From an uncultured Muribaculaceae bacterium (GTDB taxonomy: Bacteria; Bacteroidota; Bacteroidia; Bacteroidales; Muribaculaceae), in assembly GCA_910586595.1 (NCBI GenBank), contig CAJUJB010000027.1, forward strand, positions 1-35,401: DNA of 35,401 nt, given 5' to 3'. Positions 17,165 to 23,902 of the stretch are shown piece after piece; the stretch's first letter is position 1, and every line of letters begins with the position of its first letter. The position numbers and the translations under genes were made by a program. The notes beneath the pieces were generated by a model. The model was not told the DNA's origin, made no database searches, and saw only the letters and a list, made by a program, of their open reading frames with translations.

Positions 17165-17231
17165 TAGGTTATCCTGTTGGATGGAGTCCGAGGTCTGAGC
17201 TCGGTTCGCAAAAACTCGGGGATGGAGATGA

Positions 17232-18611
17232 TTACCGAATTATTATTTTACATGTGTCAACCTTTTTGCCGTCAACTATTACGGAAAAAAGATACATTCC
17301 CGAGCTTAAATTAGCGGTGGGAATAGAAACTTGTGATGAACCGGCTTCGATGTTGTAAGAAGCCATTCTTGCACCGTTGAGATTAGATACCTCTACATGT
17401 CTGTTCGAACCGTCGGGAATAGTCAAGACTACAGAGGCGCCAGCGGTAGCCGGATTTGGCGCAGCAGATACTTTGTTTTCTTCGCGAACAACTTTTGCCA
17501 CCCCGGAGGTTTTGTCTATACGATAAAAACGAGTAGTATGGGTATAGCTATTGTCGGAATTATACCAATCATATTCTATCTGTGCAAGTATGTGGTTGTC
17601 AGATTTGAAAATCTGGACACGTGGTGTGTTAACACAGTCGGCGGCGAGAGGAATCGAATAAACAATATTGCCGTCCTCAGTCACAATCTCTATGCCGGAA
17701 ATGTGGAGGCCAAAGTAAGTGGAGCGAATATCTATCTCTCCGTCACCATCCCGGTCAGAAGACGTAATGCCAAAAAGATATTCAGCGGCATCTTGTCGTC
17801 CGTCAGTAGAAACGCTCGGCCCATTTGAACCCTCTGCGATTTCAGCTTTCAGCCTAACATACTCAAATTTTTCATCGTCATTGAAAAATGTTTGGGAGAA
17901 GGGCAGATAAAGTCCTCCGTTCCAGTCGTTAAGATTGGCAACATCGCAGCATTTGGCAACGATGAGATTCCTTACTGGTCCATCGTAAGACGTGATACCC
18001 GTCCAATCACCATTGTAGATATTGACCGTGGTAGAATAATTGCAGGCATACCCGAATTTATTGTCGGGATTCAGATAGTATTCGACGGACTTAAGATATT
18101 CCGGATATTCATACCATGAATCGTTGTTGACAGGCATACCGATATAAATGGTAGTTCCGTCAACACGAGCGTTTGAACGAAGATACTCAAGAGTAAGGGC
18201 GGGATTTAGTACACCTTCTGTCTCGTATATCATTTGTATCAAAGCTTCTTTTCTCGTCTCCATATCCGAGGTCGGGGGTACGCCATCTATCCACACGCCA
18301 TTTTCGCGTGTGAGAGTTTTGGTCAACTCTTTGGTGCCAGTGGATTGACGCGACTCAAAAACGGTGTATGGATGAAAATAGTTGAAGCTGAACTTCTTGA
18401 TAGGCTCCAGCTCAAAATCGAAAATTTCGGCATAACCATTAGAGTCATAGCCGTACTCGTCTTGTGAAAAATAGATGGCGGCCTCTCCATTTTTCATGTA
18501 AGCCCCAGGGATGAAGCGAGTGTCTGCGTTGTCCATTTCTTTCACAAGTATTTGCGAAAATGCGCTAACCGAAACAGAAAACATTAAGCAGAGAGATAGG
18601 AGTTTCTTCAT
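17232..18611 (-). CDS. secreted protein of unknown function with T9SS type A sorting domain
   Basis: This is a 459-residue protein with a signal peptide (cleavage near SAFSQ) and a C-terminal Por-secretion tail of about 79 residues (381-459). The tail shows the usual landmarks: an APNPATAG entry, VEVSNLNGARM, a loop with LSSGMYLFSVIVDGKK, and a final basic strand. Such tails direct export across the outer membrane by the type IX system and attachment or release at the surface. The middle (about 25-375) has beta-rich, acidic, aspartate/asparagine-containing stretches such as SSDRDGDGEIDI, possibly calcium-binding, but I do not recognise an enzyme family. It has its own consensus promoter and is convergent to the PUL operon. 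Homologues are likely restricted to Bacteroidota (inference). Confidence 0.8.
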   Translation of the reverse strand: MKKLLSLCLMFSVSVSAFSQILVKEMDNADTRFIPGAYMKNGEAAIYFSQDEYGYDSNGYAEIFDFELEPIKKFSFNYFHPYTVFESRQSTGTKELTKTLTRENGVWIDGVPPTSDMETRKEALIQMIYETEGVLNPALTLEYLRSNARVDGTTIYIGMPVNNDSWYEYPEYLKSVEYYLNPDNKFGYACNYSTTVNIYNGDWTGITSYDGPVRNLIVAKCCDVANLNDWNGGLYLPFSQTFFNDDEKFEYVRLKAEIAEGSNGPSVSTDGRQDAAEYLFGITSSDRDGDGEIDIRSTYFGLHISGIEIVTEDGNIVYSIPLAADCVNTPRVQIFKSDNHILAQIEYDWYNSDNSYTHTTRFYRIDKTSGVAKVVREENKVSAAPNPATAGASVVLTIPDGSNRHVEVSNLNGARMASYNIEAGSSQVSIPTANLSSGMYLFSVIVDGKKVDTCKIIIR

Positions 18612-18664
18612 AGACTTTAAGTTTTATTCAAAATATCATGGACAGAGTTGTATCTATCTTAATC

Positions 18665-18697
18665 GCAAAGTTAGTTAATGGCTTTGACATCAACAAA
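18665..18697 (-). promoter_or_regulatory. consensus Bacteroidota promoter of the T9SS cargo gene
   Basis: Read on the minus strand, TTTG (18697-18694) is followed after exactly 20 nt by TAACTTTGC (18673-18665). This matches both the -33 TTTG and -7 TAnnTTTG elements of the Bacteroidota housekeeping sigma factor with ideal spacing. It leaves a leader of roughly 45-50 nt before the ATG at 18611. Confidence 0.8.
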
Positions 18698-18716
18698 TAA
18701 AATTTGCGCGGTTGAT

Positions 18717-20267
18717 TTACGGTGATGAATACCAAAGTCCGAGAGCTTTGATGGCTTCGTAATCCGAAGCTTTTATCATTCCTAAGATGGAGGCAAGTTT
18801 TTCCGTTTCTACAGGATATTTCTCGGAAATATTATTGGCCTCTCCAATATCCTCAGATAGGTTATAGAGTCGGGGATGCGGGGCGTAGCCGGTCACCACT
18901 TCCGGACACCATTTGATTTCGGGAGAGTCCTGGGTAGGCTCGACATATTTCAATTCACCGATGCGGAGGCCGAGACTATTGTTGAGGGCTTGCTGTACTA
19001 TCCACGGTCTGTCAGTCAGATCAGTGCCAAGGAAATTTTCAAGACGGTTGAAACTGTCGGGCGCGGCGTCAGTGGGAATCCGTTGGTTGATAAGCGCGCC
19101 CAGAGATGCAAAAAGATCTATCTGGGATATTATTGTCGGATTAGTCGACTGATTGACTTTCTTAGGCCAGCGGACTATGAATGGAATACGTGTTCCACCT
19201 TCAAGAGTGCTATATTTACTGCCACTTAATGGCCCTGTCGGTCTGTGCCCGTTGAGCAACTCTGCAGCCTTGTCTTTATAACCGTCGTCAACAATCGGGC
19301 CGTTGTCACTTGTGAGTATTATCAGTGTGTTTTCGGCTAAGCCAAGGCTATCGAGTGCAGAGAGGAGTTGCCCCACGCTCCAGTCAAATTGTGCGATGGC
19401 GTCTCCCCGCAGGCCCATTTTGTTTTTACCTCTGAACCGGTCGTGGGGCCAGCGCGGCACATGCACATCGTTCGTAGCGAAATACATGAAAAATGGTTCA
19501 TCGGCATGTTTCTTGATAAAGTTGATGGCGTGAGTGGTGATTGAATCCGCAATATTCTCATCTTTCCATAGTGCTTTGCCACCGCCCTTCATATAGCCGA
19601 TTCGGCTTATGCCATTGACAATGGCCTGATCATGTCCGTGGCTATAGTGGAGATTGTAGAGTAATTCTGGATTAGCACGTCCGGTGGGCTCGCCGGGTAT
19701 ATTCTTGCGGTAATCTACGGTGATTGGGGCCTCAGGATCGTAGTTGGCAATCTGTCCATTCTCAATAAATACGCAGGGCACTCTGTCGGCCGTTGCTGCC
19801 ATCAGATAAGAATAATCGAAGCCTATGTCGCCTGGGTGACACGACAGAGGTTCATTCCAATTCTGAGTTCCAGATTCATGACCCAGTCCAAGATGCCATT
19901 TTCCGATGGCAGCCGTTGCGTAGCCGGCATTCTTGAACATATCAGCCATTGTGTACCGTTCGGGAGTGATGATCATTGCGGCATCGCCATTGGCAATATT
20001 GGTGCCTTCTCGTCGCCAGGCATACTCGCCTGTGAGAAGTGCATACCGTGATGGCGTGCTTGTTGCGGCGGGTGCGTAGGCCTGGGTAAACATATTTCCT
20101 TCGGCTGCCAGACGGTTGACTGCGGGTGTTTCCACATTCTTGGCTCCGTAGCATGCAAGATCGCCATAGCCGAGATCATCGGCCATGACGATTATTACGT
20201 TCGGGCGGTCTGACGCCGAGACTATAAGTGGAGAAATGGTTGCGAGTGCAAGTGTGAGTCTTTTCAT
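18717..20267 (-). CDS. S1-family sulfatase, serine-type (SxPSR)
   Basis: This secreted formylglycine-dependent sulfatase would hydrolyse sulfate esters, probably on glycans. With the ATG at 20267 it has 516 residues and a signal peptide ending near IVSA. Metal-site residues DD (30-31, VMADDLGYGD), the modification motif STPSR with Ser70 as the residue converted to formylglycine, GKWHLGLG and TSDNGPIVDDG are all present. The serine form requires a radical-SAM anaerobic sulfatase maturase (anSME), which is not in this window. The frame is open to 20351, but that extension overlaps the candidate promoter and lacks a signal peptide. It lies downstream of a porin gene in the same direction. The sulfated substrate is unknown, and I do not assign an S1 subfamily. 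Confidence 0.93.
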   Translation of the reverse strand: MKRLTLALATISPLIVSASDRPNVIIVMADDLGYGDLACYGAKNVETPAVNRLAAEGNMFTQAYAPAATSTPSRYALLTGEYAWRREGTNIANGDAAMIITPERYTMADMFKNAGYATAAIGKWHLGLGHESGTQNWNEPLSCHPGDIGFDYSYLMAATADRVPCVFIENGQIANYDPEAPITVDYRKNIPGEPTGRANPELLYNLHYSHGHDQAIVNGISRIGYMKGGGKALWKDENIADSITTHAINFIKKHADEPFFMYFATNDVHVPRWPHDRFRGKNKMGLRGDAIAQFDWSVGQLLSALDSLGLAENTLIILTSDNGPIVDDGYKDKAAELLNGHRPTGPLSGSKYSTLEGGTRIPFIVRWPKKVNQSTNPTIISQIDLFASLGALINQRIPTDAAPDSFNRLENFLGTDLTDRPWIVQQALNNSLGLRIGELKYVEPTQDSPEIKWCPEVVTGYAPHPRLYNLSEDIGEANNISEKYPVETEKLASILGMIKASDYEAIKALGLWYSSP

Positions 20268-20297
20268 GGCGAAAGATGTTGTTTCGCCACAAAGGTA
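20268..20297 (-). promoter_or_regulatory. -7 element and start-codon-abutting hairpin of the sulfatase gene
   Basis: On the minus strand TACCTTTG (20297-20290) matches TAnnTTTG. It is followed by a perfect 7-bp inverted repeat, GGCGAAA (20288-20282) and TTTCGCC (20274-20268), with a 7-nt loop. The right arm touches the ATG at 20267. A transcript starting from this promoter would probably lack part of the left arm, while read-through RNA from the porin gene would contain the whole hairpin. Confidence 0.5.
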
Positions 20298-20325
20298 ATG
20301 AAAAGAACCGAAATTAGCGCATTGC

Positions 20326-21642
20326 TCAAAAAGAGAACTGGCACATGGCACCTATGCGGCGGGCATACCGGTGCTCGCCCGAGAAGTTCTGCCGCTTACC
20401 GAAGTCAAATTCCGCTCCAACTTGAATGCGGGGCGTCAGATTCCAGAATATATTGGCTGCCGCGAAAATACCGTATTTATATTCCTGCGGCGAAATAGTC
20501 TTTGATGGCAGGTAACGACTCTGGCTGGCTGAAATACTTGCGAATAAGTTTGGACGGAAGTTGTATTGCACGCCGAGGCACCATCCGAATGATCTTGGAG
20601 CATACATTTCTCCATTCACATCCGGATTGGGAATCAGGTCATAGTTCCCGATGAGCAGGTCGCCTCCGAGACCGGCATATCCTTTGCCATAGTTGGCGGT
20701 CACGTATGTTGTGACTTCTGGTATTGGATGAGCGACAGAACTGAGTTGCACGCCCCAGCCTGCAACATTGTGATTCCGGCTCTGGATAAGATCGCGGTAA
20801 GAGAGGGTACGGACGATTCCGGATAGTCGTACATGTTGTCCATTCGCCCATTGGTATTGAGCGAATGCTGCCCAATCAGGCATCCAGTTGCTTACTTTCG
20901 CAGTCTTGGCGCCATCAACGTCCAGCGCCGACGATGGGGTCTCTCCTGAAACTGCAAATACCCATCGGTCTTTTACAACTGGCATGTAGCGTATGAGCAC
21001 AGCAGTCGGACTAATTTTATTGTTGGGCCCTTGAGCGTCGACAGTGGGTGGTACAGCGGCAGGGTCTGAGAAAGTTGAAGCAGCATAACCGATGGTGAAG
21101 TCATTGACTATTGCATAGGCTTTTTTCAGATGAAAATCGCGCGAGCTGTAGCCGTTGAAGTTCGCTTCGATATACAGCTGATAATCTCCGAGCATTTTAT
21201 TCCTGCCAATCACACGGAAAAAGAGACAAGTGCCAGCCGGAGTAGTGTCGAAATGGCGCATATTGGTCGGATCTGGAGTCATGGGGATAAGGTAGGGTGC
21301 GAAGCCCGAAGCTGGAATAGCCCCGCCCCAGTCGTAATAACCGCGCATACGCACAGCTCCGCCTATACCCATTGCCAATTGAGCGTCTTTACTCATGAAT
21401 AGGAAATATGGGGCTCCAGGATCGGAGAAATGACGGAATTGATCGTAATAGAACGTAGAGATAACCCTCCTTACAGAGTCGACATAGTGCTGAGTCTCTT
21501 CTGGGGCAGGCTTGCCATCTATGAATACAATCTTATTTGAAACTAAGGTGCTGTCGATCTGGCGGTCGACCATACTGCGAGTTTCAGCCCACGACGTGAG
21601 CGAACAAGCTATAGCTAATGCGGTGATGAATATTCGTGCCAT
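20326..21642 (-). CDS. DcaP-like outer-membrane porin
   Basis: This is a 438-residue predicted outer-membrane beta barrel. It has a signal peptide (cleavage near SWAET), a short periplasmic N-terminal helix region, and then the segment YFLFMSKDAQLAMGIGGAVRMRGYYDW, in pieces, which is characteristic of DcaP-like trimeric porins. Alternating strands run to a C-terminal phenylalanine (AMCQFSF), the usual barrel-assembly signal. It would allow diffusion of small, probably anionic, solutes. The sulfatase follows 58 nt downstream in the same direction. A role in uptake of sulfatase products or related small acids is conceivable but not shown by the sequence. Confidence 0.7.
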   Translation of the reverse strand: MARIFITALAIACSLTSWAETRSMVDRQIDSTLVSNKIVFIDGKPAPEETQHYVDSVRRVISTFYYDQFRHFSDPGAPYFLFMSKDAQLAMGIGGAVRMRGYYDWGGAIPASGFAPYLIPMTPDPTNMRHFDTTPAGTCLFFRVIGRNKMLGDYQLYIEANFNGYSSRDFHLKKAYAIVNDFTIGYAASTFSDPAAVPPTVDAQGPNNKISPTAVLIRYMPVVKDRWVFAVSGETPSSALDVDGAKTAKVSNWMPDWAAFAQYQWANGQHVRLSGIVRTLSYRDLIQSRNHNVAGWGVQLSSVAHPIPEVTTYVTANYGKGYAGLGGDLLIGNYDLIPNPDVNGEMYAPRSFGWCLGVQYNFRPNLFASISASQSRYLPSKTISPQEYKYGIFAAANIFWNLTPRIQVGAEFDFGKRQNFSGEHRYARRIGAMCQFSF

Positions 21643-21657
21643 AATTCTGTGGCTGAT

Positions 21658-21687
21658 CGGTGTGATGAATTTTAAATTCTAACACCG
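21658..21687. repeat. imperfect inverted repeat between porin and nucleotidyltransferase genes
   Basis: CGGTGT (21658-21663) pairs with ACACCG (21682-21687), and the AT-rich centre GAATTTTAAATTC is nearly palindromic. There is no T run on either side, so terminator function is uncertain. It occupies most of the 61-nt gap and could be an operator or a weak terminator of the upstream minus-strand operon. Confidence 0.3.
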
Positions 21688-21703
21688 TCGCAGTCACATA
21701 TGT

Positions 21704-22459
21704 TCACGAAAAACACTCTTGGGCAGCCGCAAGTTTTTCAGGGGTACCTATATCATGCCACCGGTATGCATATGCTGGAGTAAAGCCATGAATCGCCACT
21801 CGTGTACAGTTGTCTATATACCAATCGGTAATGCTTAGAGGAGTAAGCTCAGCCGGAGCAGTAGAACTTATAAGTTGCATAAGCGCCGGGGTAAGCACAT
21901 GAACACCCCCGAAGGCTGCCGGCACCAGCGCTGATGTCGCAAGATCCTGAGGACGTTTTACTCCGGTCTGAGTATTTTCCCATCCACGCAGGCGCATGTC
22001 GCCACAAAAAAGGAAATGACGGGTGCTTGCTCGCTCAGGATCGACGAGTATTGTGGCATCAGCCCCTTTACTGGCATGGTCGGCAAGCATGTCGTCAAGA
22101 TTAAAATCAGTGTATATGTCGGCATTATGAACCACGACCGGCTCATCTTGAGGTGCCGTGCGCAGGGTATTGTTCTCTCTGGCAATTTTCACCAAGGCAC
22201 CGGCAGTATCAAGCAACTTTGACGATTCGTCGCTGAATTCAATCCTATCGGCCAGAGGATGCGCTTTGCAACATTCAACGATTTGCTCCGGGAAGTGGTG
22301 AATGTTCACAATCACGCGTCGTGCGCCTGCGGCAAAAAGTTTGTCAAGTACACGAACCAAAGCCGGCTCGCCCCCCAGAGGCGCAAGTGCCTTTGGGTGC
22401 GAGTCGGTGAACGGTTTGAGCCGGGTTCCGATCCCCGCTGCAAATATTATGCCGATCAC
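21704..22459 (-). CDS. murU: sugar-phosphate nucleotidyltransferase, MurU-like
   Basis: This is a 251-residue cytoplasmic nucleotidyltransferase. The signature AAGIGTRLKPFTDSHPKAL (residues about 7-25) is the nucleotide-binding loop of the family, and VVHNADIYTDFNL carries the metal-binding aspartate. The closest functional fit is MurU, which converts N-acetylmuramic acid 1-phosphate and UTP to UDP-MurNAc. This rests mainly on the upstream gene, an AmgK-like kinase that would supply the sugar 1-phosphate; the two overlap by 4 nt. Mannose-1-phosphate guanylyltransferase-like or heptose nucleotidyltransferase-like activity cannot be excluded from sequence alone. Confidence 0.75.
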   Translation of the reverse strand: MIGIIFAAGIGTRLKPFTDSHPKALAPLGGEPALVRVLDKLFAAGARRVIVNIHHFPEQIVECCKAHPLADRIEFSDESSKLLDTAGALVKIARENNTLRTAPQDEPVVVHNADIYTDFNLDDMLADHASKGADATILVDPERASTRHFLFCGDMRLRGWENTQTGVKRPQDLATSALVPAAFGGVHVLTPALMQLISSTAPAELTPLSITDWYIDNCTRVAIHGFTPAYAYRWHDIGTPEKLAAAQECFS

Positions 22460-23898
22460 TCTTTAATATTGAAGGTTTGCTGCATGTCTTGCTCGCGGTG
22501 AACGAGCTCGACTTTGATATTGAATTTACGGGCGATGTGCTCCGCGGTATGCTGGGCGCAATATACCGACCGGTGCTGTCCGCCAGTACAACCGTAGGCA
22601 ATCATCAGATTAGTAAATCCTCGCTCAATATAGCGCTCGACAGACGCGTCGACCAAAGCATAGCAATGATCGAGGAACGTGAGAACCTCGCCATCTTCTT
22701 CAAGGAATTGGATAACCTTGGAGTCAAGACCGGTATAAGGCTTGTAGCGCTCGTACTTGCCGGGATTGTTGATCGCACGGCAGTCGAATACATATCCGCC
22801 ACCATTTCCTGAAGGGTCGTTAGGTATACCTTTCTTATAGGCGAAACTCAGCACGCGTACCGTCAGTTTCCGGCCTTCCAGTTCGTCAGTAAATTGCTTC
22901 ATGTTTACGAGGCGATGGAGCAGCTCATTAAGATATGGATATTCATCGTAAGGCTGGTGCAGGAGGGCGCGCAGATTTGCAATGGCGAATGGCACACTTT
23001 GCATAAAGTGAGGCTTCTTCTCAAAATAGCCACGGAATCCATAGGCTCCGAGCACTTGGAGTGTGCGGAAGAGAACAAAGTGACGTAGACGTGCGCGGAA
23101 CTCATCGCGTGCCATCGGCACATATTTGTTCAGCGACTCGAGGTAAACATCGAGCAGCTCGCTGCGCAGACCATCTGGAAGATTCGCTTTGGCCTGCCAA
23201 AGGAATGAGGCTACGTCGTAATAGAATGGGCCGCGGCGGCCACCTTGGAAATCTATGAACCACGGCTCACCATCACGTATCATCACATTGCGACTCTGGA
23301 AGTCGCGGTACATGAAGGTGTTGCCATGGGCACTCTGCATGAGCACGTCGGCAAGGGCATGAAAATCATCTTCAAGCTTGTCTTCCTGAAATTCGAGCCC
23401 GGTGGCCTTGAGAAAACAATATTTGAAGTAGTTCAGATCCCACATTATCGACCGCTCGTCGAACTCAACAGCCGGATAACAGATAGAGAAATCCATATCC
23501 TCAGCGCCGGCAAACTGGATGTCGGGGAGGCGGCTGATGGTCTTGGCAAGCAGATCTTTTTCATGAGCGGAGAAAGAACGGGTCACCCGGCCCTTCTCTA
23601 TCTCACCAAAGAGGAGTGCGTCGCCGAGGTCAGTCTGCAAATAGGCCATACCGTCGTCACTCTTAGCCAGCACCTCTGGCACCGGAATGCCTTTTTCGGC
23701 GAAATGGCGTGCCATGTATATGAACGCCCGGTTTTCTTCGGGAGATGTTCCGAGCACGCCTATAATGCTGCCGGATCCGTCGGAATCGCTAAGGCGGAAA
23801 TAGCGTCGGTTTGAGCCGGAGGAGGGCAGTTCGGTTACTTTTGCCGGCGGAATGCCTTTGAGATCGGCATATAGTTTTGTAACGGTGGTTAAGTCCAT
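22456..23898 (-). CDS. amgK: AmgK-like aminosugar kinase fused to RapZ C-terminal domain
   Basis: This is a 480-residue two-domain protein. Residues 1 to about 335 are an APH-fold phosphotransferase of the AmgK type. The catalytic loop is YRDFQSRN, with Asp199 and Asn204, and the metal-binding aspartate is Asp216 in FIDFQGGRRGP. AmgK phosphorylates MurNAc or GlcNAc at the anomeric carbon in peptidoglycan recycling. Residues from about 343 match the C-terminal half of RapZ, including the hallmark GCTGGQHRSV and the TGLDSKVIQFLE segment; the P-loop half of RapZ is absent. In enterobacteria that RapZ half binds glucosamine 6-phosphate and small RNA. ATG 23898, 4 nt after the recQ stop, was chosen because the kinase homology begins there; the frame is open to 23988. 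It overlaps the next gene by ATGA. Confidence 0.85.
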   Translation of the reverse strand: MDLTTVTKLYADLKGIPPAKVTELPSSGSNRRYFRLSDSDGSGSIIGVLGTSPEENRAFIYMARHFAEKGIPVPEVLAKSDDGMAYLQTDLGDALLFGEIEKGRVTRSFSAHEKDLLAKTISRLPDIQFAGAEDMDFSICYPAVEFDERSIMWDLNYFKYCFLKATGLEFQEDKLEDDFHALADVLMQSAHGNTFMYRDFQSRNVMIRDGEPWFIDFQGGRRGPFYYDVASFLWQAKANLPDGLRSELLDVYLESLNKYVPMARDEFRARLRHFVLFRTLQVLGAYGFRGYFEKKPHFMQSVPFAIANLRALLHQPYDEYPYLNELLHRLVNMKQFTDELEGRKLTVRVLSFAYKKGIPNDPSGNGGGYVFDCRAINNPGKYERYKPYTGLDSKVIQFLEEDGEVLTFLDHCYALVDASVERYIERGFTNLMIAYGCTGGQHRSVYCAQHTAEHIARKFNIKVELVHREQDMQQTFNIKE

Positions 23899-23902
23899 GA
23901 GG

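Noticed and set aside
17188..17204. Small CCGAG/CTCGG hairpin between the PUL terminator and the T9SS gene
   Set aside because: Only 5 bp with no T run; too weak to call a terminator for the minus-strand gene.
20268..20351. 28-residue N-terminal extension of the sulfatase
   Set aside because: It precedes a good signal peptide, overlaps the porin gene end and covers the candidate promoter.
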